Shown here one piece after another: positions 38,262 through 47,260 of a stretch of 64,000 bases of DNA; the stretch's first letter is position 1, and each line of letters starts with the position of its first letter. The stretch covers positions 21,858,501 to 21,922,500 of the forward strand of contig OY292275.1 in NCBI GenBank assembly GCA_958496175.1. Direction: 5' to 3'. The notes beneath the pieces are model-generated. The model was not told the origin of the DNA, did not search any database, and saw only the letters and a list, made by a program, of their open reading frames with translations. Source of the stretch: Sisyra terminalis (Eukaryota > Arthropoda > Insecta > Neuroptera > Sisyridae). Made by a program: the position numbers and the translations under genes.

Positions 38262-41200
38262 CTAAGGGGGTGGAACATCTCTACAAGCAATTAATTTGCT
38301 TGTGTGAAATAAGTTATTTTTATTCCTCCAGTCTTGCAAATCCACTTTGTATATATGATCTGATATTCGAAATTTGATTTTGTATGGGCCAGAACGTATT
38401 GGGTCTAACTTTTTCCGATTTAGTGTATTGCCATTCTCAACATACACGTACTCTCCGATTTGGAACTCTACTTCTTTTCTCCCTTGATCGCTTCGGTTCT
38501 TGTTTGTTATGTGATTTTTATTAGAATTGAGGAATGCAGTCTTTCTGTCTTCTTCCAAATTTCGCTTTATTTCTAGTTCGATCGGTATTATATGAGAATC
38601 CTTTCCAGTTAATAGATATTCGGGAGAAAACTTCGTAACGCTATGTATAGATTGGTTGTACTCTCTTGTACATTTTTCTGCAACTGTTGACCAAGCTTTG
38701 TTTGGTTCTTCTCTCATTTTGCACCTTATCCTGTTAACTAAAGTTTGGTTAATTCTTTCATTAAGACCATTTGATGATGGACAGTCGACAGCTGTGTAAA
38801 CCATAGTGATACCATGTGTTTTTATGAAATTTTGAAACTCTTTAGATTTGATTGCTGGATACTGATCTGTTAATAAGATTTTAATTTTATTATTCCTGAC
38901 TAGGGGTTGAAGTAATCGAATAAAATCGGCTGTCTTCTGTCCTTTTGAAGAACTTGTGAAAGCAAAACGAGTAAAATGATCTACTAAAATATGTAAGTAT
39001 TTCTTAGCTGATTTATTATTAGAAAAACCTCCCACTGTGTCTAGTGACATGATATCATAAGGTTCTTTAGCTGGACCCAATCGCGATAACAATCCAATAC
39101 TCCGATTTCGTCTTGATTTATTTTTGATACATATTCCACAACTGCGACAATATTCACGGATTAATTTGTCCATATTCTCAAAATAATAGAATGGGCGTAT
39201 TTTATTAGCAATATGATCTGCGCCTATATGACCATAGTATAAATGAATTTTATTTATTAAATTCTTACCAAACTTCGTTGTAACTACAATTCTTTCATGT
39301 CCTTTTATCTTTTTATATTTTATACCTGATTTATTGTAAGTGTTTCTATTATCTATTAACATGGTTCTTTGATTCTTTTTTATTTCTTCCAAAGTAATTA
39401 GATTTACCAACTGTAGTACATCGTCTGAATTTTCAAAATTTTCCAAAACTGGATTTCGAGATAACGCGTCTGCTTCTTCATTTGTTTTTCCTGGCGAATA
39501 CCTTAACACAAATGAATATTGTGATAAGTAAAAAACCATATCTCCTAATTCTTCATCTGTTCTGGATTTTAATTTTAAATTTTCTAAAGGTTTGTGGTCG
39601 GATATCACGGTGAATTTAATTCCTAATAACCAGTGTTGCCAGTATCTAAGAGCTTCTTGAATTGCGAAACATTCTAAGTACGTCGCTTTCTTTTTCATTT
39701 GAGCAGGTCTCAATTTTTTTGAAAAATAAGCCACAGGTAACAATTCTTCATTGTCCTGAACTTGTTTTAATATCGCTCCTATACCTTGAAGACTGGCATC
39801 GGTGAAGACAAACGTTTTCTTTCCCGGGTCAAATATTGCCAATATAGGACTCCTACTTAAGTAATTCTTCACTTTCTCAAACGTCTTTTGACACTCTTCA
39901 GTCCATTCGAATTGTACACGTTCTCTTAATAGGTAGTGTAAAGGCGCTAGTAATTCTGTACTATTGGGAATGTATTTATTATAAAAATTTACCTTGCCCA
40001 AAAACTGTCGTACATTTTTCTTGTTTTCTGGTTTTGGAAACTTTTTAATTGAAATTAGATTGTCAGAATGTGGACTGACAGTGTTGTACCCAATAGTATG
40101 TCCTAAATATTTAACTGAAAATTTTGCTAACTCACATTTTGACAGCTTCACTCGAAACCCTTCAATCTTGAGCGACTTGAGTAACAAAGTAATAAGTTGT
40201 ACATGCTCCTTAAATGATTTAGAAAATACCAAAATATCATCAATATAATTTGTACAGAAACCATTTAAGCCGTTTCTTCTTATAATATTTGCTAAAACTC
40301 GTTGAAAAATTGCTGGAGATGTTTTTAGTCCAAATGGCAATCTTTTCCACTGATAATGACCCTCCTGGGTTATAAAAGCTGTTTTGTATCTGTCCTTTTC
40401 TCGGATTGGAATCGACCAGAATGCAGAACTTATATCAAATACTGAGTACCACTTACAATTTCTAGTTTTTATAATTGTATCCTCGATCCTTGGAAAAGGT
40501 TGACACTCAGGAACTAATATTTCATTCAATCCCCTAAAATCAATGCAAAGTCGTGATTTTTTTCCATCTTCTTTCTTAAAAGCCAAAGTTACTGGTGCCG
40601 CATATGGCGATTCTGATTCCTCTATAAGGTTCGCTTTTAATAAATTGTTTATTTGATTATTAATCTCTTCTTGATCAGGGATAGAACATCGATAAGGTTT
40701 CTTAAATATATATCTATTTTCCAAAAGTTTTATCCGTGCCTCATGGTTTTCAACTTTACCAACATTATATTTATTATTTGTAAAAATTGGTGAATTTTTC
40801 CTGATCAGATCCATTAAAATTAATTTTTTATTTTCATTCACGTGGTCCAATTTTTTTCTCAGTTCTTGATCCAGTTCGTGGCAATATGTTTGCATTTGTA
40901 TTTTCCTACCGTTTACTTGTTTAACTTCCTCGACATTATCTTTTACTTTTTGAAAAATGTTGAGATTTTCATCTTGTATTAATCCAAAATTCTTTATTGC
41001 GTCCAAGCCTAAAATTAGATCGTACGAAAAGTTATTATTTTTAAATACTTGAACTTTCATAATTTTCTCCATTTTATTTATACGTAAATTCAAACTAACT
41101 GTTCCACTTTTTTCAACACCACTAATAGTATGGAATGCATTCTCAGATTCTGTTATTGACTTTCTTAAATCTTTTAATATTTTTTCATTTACAATAGTTA

Positions 41201-41291
41201 TGTTAGAACCACTATCGTAAATAGCTTTAACTTTTTTTTTTTGATCTAGTATAACATTAATGCGTATTAGTGGTGTGATTACTCGTTTTTT
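38262..41291 (-). CDS. pol: Retrotransposon Pol (protease, RT, RNase H, integrase)
   Basis: About 1009 codons in the -1 frame relative to gag. In order: aspartic protease with YDSGS (DSG codons at 41208..41216) and a later ILGLD; reverse transcriptase with CIDFRGLNE, LPFGLK and the catalytic YIDD (40236..40247); RNase H with FTDAS and SDHKPLE; integrase with a zinc-binding HIGADH...CRSC motif, catalytic LDTVG and LLTDQYPA, and the glutamate in SSNGLNERI; then a C-terminal GPY/F-type motif (RSGPYKI). No internal stops are seen. Initiation in this frame without frameshifting is unlikely because the protease lies upstream of any good ATG. Confidence 0.95.
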   Translation of the reverse strand, partial: KKRVITPLIRINVILDQKKKVKAIYDSGSNITIVNEKILKDLRKSITESENAFHTISGVEKSGTVSLNLRINKMEKIMKVQVFKNNNFSYDLILGLDAIKNFGLIQDENLNIFQKVKDNVEEVKQVNGRKIQMQTYCHELDQELRKKLDHVNENKKLILMDLIRKNSPIFTNNKYNVGKVENHEARIKLLENRYIFKKPYRCSIPDQEEINNQINNLLKANLIEESESPYAAPVTLAFKKEDGKKSRLCIDFRGLNEILVPECQPFPRIEDTIIKTRNCKWYSVFDISSAFWSIPIREKDRYKTAFITQEGHYQWKRLPFGLKTSPAIFQRVLANIIRRNGLNGFCTNYIDDILVFSKSFKEHVQLITLLLKSLKIEGFRVKLSKCELAKFSVKYLGHTIGYNTVSPHSDNLISIKKFPKPENKKNVRQFLGKVNFYNKYIPNSTELLAPLHYLLRERVQFEWTEECQKTFEKVKNYLSRSPILAIFDPGKKTFVFTDASLQGIGAILKQVQDNEELLPVAYFSKKLRPAQMKKKATYLECFAIQEALRYWQHWLLGIKFTVISDHKPLENLKLKSRTDEELGDMVFYLSQYSFVLRYSPGKTNEEADALSRNPVLENFENSDDVLQLVNLITLEEIKKNQRTMLIDNRNTYNKSGIKYKKIKGHERIVVTTKFGKNLINKIHLYYGHIGADHIANKIRPFYYFENMDKLIREYCRSCGICIKNKSRRNRSIGLLSRLGPAKEPYDIMSLDTVGGFSNNKSAKKYLHILVDHFTRFAFTSSSKGQKTADFIRLLQPLVRNNKIKILLTDQYPAIKSKEFQNFIKTHGITMVYTAVDCPSSNGLNERINQTLVNRIRCKMREEPNKAWSTVAEKCTREYNQSIHSVTKFSPEYLLTGKDSHIIPIELEIKRNLEEDRKTAFLNSNKNHITNKNRSDQGRKEVEFQIGEYVYVENGNTLNRKKLDPIRSGPYKIKFRISDHIYKVDLQDWRNKNNLFHTSKLIACRDVPPP

Positions 41292-42100
41292 GAATTTTGA
41301 TATGCATTTTCATCTTCAAAATTTTCTTCCATCATATTAACATTTCTCGTCTTTGTTTTATTGTAGCAAACTTCTGCAGGATGATAACGCTTTGGTTTTC
41401 CCAGTGCTTCACATATCTTACACGGATAATTTGTTCGTCTCTCTCCATGGTTTCTCTTCTCTATTATATTCTCTTGATGTTCTCTTTTCTTTATAACTGC
41501 GAAACTTTTCTTTTTGTCAAAATTGAATCTTCTAAGTTCATTCATCAGGTCTTCTGTTGTAAATATTTTTTCTTTATCTAAGCTCTCTTGAATGTGAGTT
41601 GGTAGTTTTACTACAATATGATTTATTCTCGATTGCTCCGTCATTCCTAGTTCAGAATCCAAAAGAAGATTTTCCTTTTTTAGGGCAAAATCTAATAGCG
41701 ACCCCGAAATATATTTATATTCATATGCGAATTGTATTGATCGCCAATCTTTATCCGCATATGTCCTTATGAATGATTCTTTCCATGTTGTCCATGTACC
41801 TTGAATGGTTAATTTTCTAAATGTTGCCCGATACCAATCCTTTGAATTACCTTCCAAAAACAATCGTAAAACTTGTATTTTACTTTCATCAGTATTGATT
41901 TGATTTCGGATACATTCTTTTTCAAATAGTTCTAACCACTCTTCTACATTTCCTTTACCTTCAAATTTTTCTATGATGAAGTGATTCTGAATTTGGCTTA
42001 TATTTACATTTTTCTTTTCTTCTAATTTAGTTGTGAGTTTCTCAATCAATGATAATAGCTCTATTTCTCTTTCATTTGGTTTATTTGCACGTTTTGGCAT
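41279..42100 (-). CDS. gag: Retrotransposon Gag
   Basis: 273 residues, the structural protein of the virus-like particle. The central part (about 40-190) resembles the retrotransposon gag/capsid domain (FEGKGNVEEWLELFE, then SKDWYRATF). Near the C-terminus C227, C230, H240 and C245 form a CX2CX9HX4C arrangement, longer than the usual CX2CX4HX4C zinc knuckle but plausible for nucleic-acid binding. The start is the first ATG after the 5' LTR. The gene ends in TCA AAA AAC GAG TAA, overlapping the pol frame at a slippery heptamer. Confidence 0.9.
   Translation of the reverse strand: MPKRANKPNEREIELLSLIEKLTTKLEEKKNVNISQIQNHFIIEKFEGKGNVEEWLELFEKECIRNQINTDESKIQVLRLFLEGNSKDWYRATFRKLTIQGTWTTWKESFIRTYADKDWRSIQFAYEYKYISGSLLDFALKKENLLLDSELGMTEQSRINHIVVKLPTHIQESLDKEKIFTTEDLMNELRRFNFDKKKSFAVIKKREHQENIIEKRNHGERRTNYPCKICEALGKPKRYHPAEVCYNKTKTRNVNMMEENFEDENAYQNSKNE
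41285..41291 (-). promoter_or_regulatory. -1 ribosomal frameshift heptamer A AAA AAC
   Basis: In the gag frame the codons are TCA AAA AAC GAG TAA. The heptamer A AAA AAC is a canonical -1 slippery sequence of the X XXY YYZ type. Slipping back one base yields AAA AAA CGA and enters the pol frame, which is open from here to 38262. A downstream stimulatory structure was not established. Confidence 0.85.
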
Positions 42101-42128
42101 TTTGATTTTTGTTTTCTTTTAACCAATT

Positions 42129-42362
42129 TGTAATAGTGAATTCAGTAAAGACTTGACCAATGACTAAAAATATTTATTAAATAAATAAATCATACAATTA
42201 AATATGAAATCTTACCTAAAAATAATTGGTTAAAAAGTCCTTAATTATATAGAGCACAAAATAATTTTAGAATGAATTTTATATGAATGTTTATAACAAC
42301 TAAGCAAGTTGGTAACCACCGTTATCACTTGTAATTTCTAAACAGGATACTCCCTGTTTACA
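42129..42362 (-). repeat. 5' LTR
   Basis: Upstream LTR in the element's orientation. Compared with the other LTR it has T at 42174 (G at 38052) and G at 42304 (A at 38182). The bases after it on the minus strand, AATTGGTTAAAAGAAAAC, should hold the primer-binding site, but I could not assign a tRNA. Confidence 0.95.
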
Positions 42363-45340
42363 TAAATAAATACAAAAAGTTGTCAAATTTCAGACTGCTA
42401 GACCAAAGATTTCTGGGGGCCGGGCAGTGTCCTCGCCACAACAAAGCATTACCTACCTTTTCTTGTAGTGATTCATTTTTCGATCTTGATAGCTTCAGCT
42501 TCAATAATAGACTAGAGAGCTCAAATTTTTAGAATAGGACGAAGTTCCAGACTTTTCTTATATTCTAAGATTCATTTGTCTATCTTTCATATTTAAAATA
42601 TTTTTTGTCAGAACATCAGTTTTACCATTCCCTCACTTATCAAAATCTCTATGGTACTTCCTAAAGTACTACAGGACCGAAATTTCGTATACAAGCTAGG
42701 ATTTACATATAAACTATAAAGGAATAAGAAATATGTATATTTTATTTCTCAAACCTCGAAATTTCAAATATAAGTTAAGTATTTTGTTAACCAAGTGATC
42801 TTGTTCTTTTCGACAACAGTGTCTTTTTCCATAATGTAGAGGATGTAGAGTTCAGATTGCATCCCAAACTTTTTTCAAATTTCCGTTTTTTCAAATTTCA
42901 TTTGTTAATATTTATTAAAAAAAAGAAAGCATTTGCGTTTAAGAGAAAAAGTATAGTAGAATAAAATTAATATTTTTCCTCAGTCCACATGTAATATCAC
43001 ATTTTTTTTTTCATGGTATCATAACAACATAAAGTGGCTGATTCTTTGGATGCTTCATAATAAATTAAGGATCCATTATACGAGATGCATTAATAAAGAA
43101 TTCATTAGTTTATAATATTTTTAGAAGCACTTATAAAATTATTAAATTTTATGAAGAAAGCTTATTAAATTTTTACAAAAAAAGCTTGCAAAAGTTATGA
43201 AAGTCTTTTGGAATTAGCAAAATGTATAAAAAGTAAATATTGTGCATATGCATTAAAATCACTGGTTACTAATGATGTATTACCGGTAAATGAAAATTTT
43301 CATTCAGCGGTATTACACAGTAACTCTATGATACGGTCATGCCATATTTTTTGATCAAGATATCTACTTAATACTGAAAAACTTGGCTTTTCATAAGGTA
43401 TTATCATTTTCAACAATGAAATCAATATGAGTCTTGGAAACTAATTTACATTTGGTGAGGTTTAATCATATAATCTCCATGCATGATATGGGGTACATGA
43501 CGTCTAAGATTTCTTTTTCCAGAGTACTTTTTCTAATTTTCTATTATTTGGAGCATTGAACAGATATTTTAGCGCCATCTCCAGGAAAAGCAATGAGCTT
43601 GTAGCAAATATTTAAACCACATTATTGATGGATTACTTTTGAAGTCTCTGATTATATCTATGGAGTGGCCTCATTACTGAAACTTGATAAGTCCAAATTA
43701 ACTAATTTAAGGCCAATTAATAAATACTTTTAATATTAGCACTTAGTGTTAGCATATCATTAACTTATCCATAGTTTAAATGTCCTTTTAGGTCAATACA
43801 AAATTTCTCGGCACATATCTACCTTAATTGCACTATATAATAAAAAACCAAATGTTTTATAGAATTCGATGGTATACATTTAACCAAAACAATTATTTTG
43901 GATATATCATTGCATAATTTTAGCATTAAGACTTTGAACAAATGAAATAAACACAATTCTAGCAAATCAAAATAAATAACGCAATAAAATTAGGGATGGC
44001 ATTGTAATGCTTCTACAATTAAAAAAATATATGGTGTTCTTATTTCTGTAATACTTGAGGACCCAATGAACTTCGTGCCACTCAAAATTAAAATGCGGAA
44101 ATTAATTGATGCTGGTAATTTTGCCACATTTTTAATTACTATTATAGAGTTAATTATATTCACAAAAAGTTACTTAGTTATAACTAATTAAGTGCGTTTC
44201 TTAAATAAATATTTAATTTAAACATTTAGATCCATACCTATAAGAACATTTTATTTTTGACTTTTTGTGTCCCTTAAATTGTATTGTTCTTTTGGTCAAT
44301 TCGCTCCAAGGGTCGTTATTAGTCAGGGACTGGATGTTTACTGGAAATGTTCCTGTTTTCTTTAATACTTTCTTAAACATAATATTAGTTAGTTTTTTAA
44401 TCCTTTCCGTGCGGTAGTTTGATGTGAACCACAGAGCCAACTCAAAAGTATCGATCACCCGTGAGCAAAGACCAAATGTGCCGTCTCTCTAGAGATTTTT
44501 TAGGGACATTCGGAATTTATTATAATATTTAAACGAATTTTTCATACTCATCGACGATCATTTCGCTGTGATTGGTTGTTGGCGAGAACGCCCTCGTAAC
44601 GGTTTCTTCAAAGTTCTTCCACTAATTTTCTATCACCCAGCTATGATTGTGATTGATGCTGTTAATGAGCACGCCCTATCTACGTTTTTTTCATGACCCT
44701 TCCACTAATTTTCGATAATCCAGCATACGATTACTTTAGTCACCACAATTCAAAACTTGTGGGGAAAGTAATTTGAAAAATAACTCAACCATAGTCTTTT
44801 AGCCATCGTACGATATGTAGTATATTAAGAGTTGTTTGATGAATTAGTTTCCCTTCTTTTGGTACACTCTTCATTTCTTTGTACATATATTGATCTTTTT
44901 TCAGATTATAAAATGGCAAATGAAAGTTAAAATATGATTTTTTTAATTTATTTGTCGTATCTTCAGTGATCCTCTTTGAGATATGTTACCCATAATAGTT
45001 TTGGTGATTTTGATTTTCTTATAGTGTTTAGTATTGTTCAACCTAGAAAAGTCAAATTGAAACAGTCGCTATGCGTTTTCGCAAACCACACGCATCAATG
45101 ATTAAAAATAATGTTTATGTGTGAATGTCGTTAATCAACAACTGCGAAATATGTCAAGCTAAATTTATTTAAAAACGCATTTTTTTCATGATTTTCGTGA
45201 TATTCTAATAGTTATTTTGTCAATCTAGGATTAGATTAATCTAACGAATCATAAATCATGAAAATTAGTTCAGTCATTCTTCGGTTATAAATATTCTTAC
45301 TAACACGACTTTATTTTATATATAAAGATATGTTTTTTAC
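42363..45340. other. Intergenic stretch between LTR element and Penelope fragments
   Basis: No gene is supported. A diverged tandem duplication lies at about 44560..44760. An open frame at 44213..44458 on the minus strand has no recognisable motif. Confidence 0.5.
44560..44760. repeat. Diverged tandem duplication, unit about 100 bp
   Basis: The order GTGATTG, GAACGCCCT or AGCACGCCCT, CTTCCACTAATTTTC, then ATCCAGC or ACCCAGC occurs twice in succession. No coding content. Confidence 0.5.
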
Positions 45341-45856
45341 AGAAGTAGTCTTGAAACGTGCTGCCCGGATATGTATTTCGATTGCCAAGCAATCTTCCTC
45401 AGTGGTCACCAAGTAGTATTAGATCGCTCCGTAACTGCTATGTAATGAGTCACAAAGCAATCACGAATCGATCTCAATTTATACGTCGAGCCATTCTCAT
45501 TTTGCGATTTAGTTGTATAGGGGAGGAGTGTTACCATTTGTCTTTCCTTTCGCCAAATTCTTTGTGAGCAACCTTAATAGTGCCGAACTTTGAATTGGTT
45601 CAGTATGGTTCAGTATTCCAGTTCAGTACCTTTCCCTCCCCTTAAAAATTGTTATACTTTCAAATGCATCTAATTTGTTGTGTGGTGGACATTTTTTAGA
45701 AGCATAGATTCTGCAAATGTATACCCCGTTTTTATTGCCTTTTCTGCCACACAAGATTTGTTCTACTCTCGCATATTTCATATTTGTTAGATATTCTTTA
45801 TATCTAACCCCTATTTGTCTTCTAGTCTGATCGACTATAGTTTTATCACAGCCCAT
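45340..45856 (-). mobile_element. Penelope-like element fragment: GIY-YIG endonuclease remnant and terminal repeat
   Basis: The minus-strand frame 45856..45623 begins GCDKTIVDQTRRQIGVRYKE and continues to NKLDAFESI. It matches the region after the GIY-YIG core of Penelope-like endonucleases (CDKxYIGQTRRxxxxRxKEH), with a lesion where YIG should be. Downstream at 45402..45376 come CTGAGGA, the hairpin GATTGCTTGGCAATC and GAAATACATATC, the hammerhead-like terminal repeat also found at 29.3 kb. The fragment is non-functional; the reverse transcriptase part is missing. Confidence 0.65.
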
Positions 45857-45859
45857 TCA

Positions 45860-46100
45860 AGGATCTACAAAAATCAGGAGTTTATGAAATAAAATTCCGT
45901 CGGCCAAATTAGAAAACAAATTAGGGGTTAGTTATAAAACTACGAAAAACAAGTTGGGTGGATTCTTCAAAAGTTGTAAAGATAAAATTCCGAATCTACA
46001 AAAATCCGGGATTTATCAAATTTCTTGTACGGACTGTGATAGAAGTTACGTCTGTTAGTCTATAGATCGTCTATAGGACTATTTTGAAACTGTAAAATCT
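45860..46100 (+). mobile_element. Penelope-like element fragment in opposite orientation
   Basis: The plus frame from 45993 reads NLQKSGIYQISCTDCDRSYV and then a stop where the family has GQT. This is the GIY-YIG endonuclease N-terminus. A second partial copy of the same segment (DLQKSGVYEIKF) lies at about 45866, so the region is itself duplicated. With the minus-strand fragment it makes a head-to-head pair. Confidence 0.65.
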
Positions 46101-46809
46101 CTTAACATCTACAAACGTTCCAACTATTCAAACATCCAAATTATCGATTCTTTCGAAATTCTATTTCGAATGATGAATTCTTCACATTATTTCAACTATT
46201 GAATCATACATATAGAGTATAGACCATAACTTTTCCATTCTAATTTAACCATTCTTCCAAATTTTTTTCCTAAAATCCCTCAATCTTCCACGACAGTTGA
46301 AGTGACGTTAGCCCTATCTGGCCTAATTAACCTTTTCTCTACATTTCTTTAAAGCAATGTTTGTTTCTTAACCTATGGTGCGCGAACTCCGGGGGGTCCG
46401 TAAATATATGTTTATGTATATTGGGTTTTGCGTTCCCATAATTTTTCATTATTTTTTTTTTTTTGTGAAAAACTATTTTCTTTTGTATATGTTCTACTAA
46501 AATGAATGGACCAATATTTTTGCTTTAAAAAATTATGCTTGATTCCCATAAAGTACTATTAGTCTAAGAGCCAGTGGCTGCCTACCTGTATGTATTTGAC
46601 TAGCTTAAATTTCTGTGCAGTCTCCATAACCGAGCATACATGAATTCGTTAGCCACTAAGTCCAGCGCGGTTGCCGAAGATGGTGCGCAGGTACAACAGG
46701 TATTAAAAATTGATTAATTTCAAATGTATTTTACCGCGTCTGTCGTTTGGAAATTTTAAAATATATTATTATTACTATTGAAAAATAACCATGGCAGAAC
46801 ATTATCGCA
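46101..46809. other. Unassigned stretch
   Basis: AT-rich, with one GC-richer segment near 46375..46410 (TGCGCGAACTCCGGGGGG) reminiscent of hAT subterminal sequence. Without ends or a target duplication I do not call an element. Confidence 0.4.
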
Positions 46810-47001
46810 CGGTTAACTTAGTGGCAGACAATTTTGAAGATACCAAAAAATATGAAATTTTGAAATTTGAAAAACCTGTTTTGCCATTAATATATTTTTT
46901 TATTGTAGTCTTAGAGGCTTATAACATTTTAATGGCAGATCTGGTTTTTCAAATTTCATATATTTTTGTATCTTCAAAATTGTCTGCCACTAAGTTAACC
47001 G
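46810..47001. mobile_element. Fold-back MITE
   Basis: The outer 33 bases of each arm are exactly complementary: CGGTTAACTTAGTGGCAGAC from the left edge pairs with GTCTGCCACTAAGTTAACCG at the right edge. The arms continue with few mismatches for about 75 bp. No transposase and no certain target duplication. It lies about 220 bp downstream of the ABCA stop codon. Confidence 0.8.
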
Positions 47002-47109
47002 CTTATACCCGTTTAAATGGGTAGCAATAAGTAACAAATTTTAAAAAATGGATATTACACATTTTTTAGCAAATAGATTCATAAAAATTAGCAATAAATA
47101 TAAACAGTA

Positions 47110-47115
47110 TTTATT
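47110..47115 (-). terminator. Polyadenylation signal candidate for the ABCA gene
   Basis: AATAAA on the minus strand about 110 bp after the ABCA stop codon. AT-rich DNA yields such hexamers often, so this is positional evidence only. Confidence 0.4.
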
Positions 47116-47224
47116 AATTTAACTATTTAGGCAAGCTTTAATATTTTAAAAATAATATAAAAAGAAAACTACAACCAATTCTTAAATTTCTAAAATTATA
47201 AAGTCTATTTTAAAAGCCCAGCCT

Positions 47225-47260
47225 CTACTGTTTTTGATATTTAGTAAATGAAAGAAAAAC
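47225..47260 (-). CDS. ABCA exon 19 (terminal)
   Basis: A 36-bp exon after TTTGTTTTTTTTTTAG encodes [11 protein letters not shown] and TAG, completing the TLEQVF(L/I)xFAxxQ motif that ends ABCA proteins. The intron is only 62 bp, so the preceding frame appears to read through it. Confidence 0.88.
   Translation of the reverse strand, partial: VFLSFTKYQKQ

Larger units (their letters stand above)
38007..42362 (-). mobile_element. Ty3/gypsy-class LTR retrotransposon, apparently intact
   Basis: A 4356-bp element in minus orientation. Identical-length LTRs (234 bp, TG...CA) enclose gag (42100..41279) and pol (to 38262), and TAAA flanks both sides (38003..38006 and 42363..42366), fitting a 4-bp target duplication. 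Domain order protease, reverse transcriptase, RNase H, integrase places it in Ty3/gypsy rather than copia. There is no env frame; pol stops 22 bp before the 3' LTR. The LTRs differ at only two positions and no internal stop or frameshift beyond the programmed one was found, so the insertion is probably recent and may be active. Confidence 0.96.

Noticed and set aside
38007..38262. Search for an env gene in the LTR retrotransposon
   Set aside because: pol ends 22 bp before the 3' LTR and no other frame of useful length exists in the element.
44213..44458. 81-codon minus-strand frame
   Set aside because: No recognisable motif; no splice partners; not related to the nearby Penelope fragments.
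45358..45567. 69-codon plus-strand frame
   Set aside because: It runs antisense across the Penelope-like terminal repeat and has no independent support.
46375..46410. GC-rich GAACTCCGGGGGG segment as a hAT terminus
   Set aside because: A single short match with no partner terminus within reach.
46791..47024. Open frame of 77 codons on the plus strand
   Set aside because: It lies across the two arms of the fold-back MITE; the frame is a by-product of the inverted repeat.
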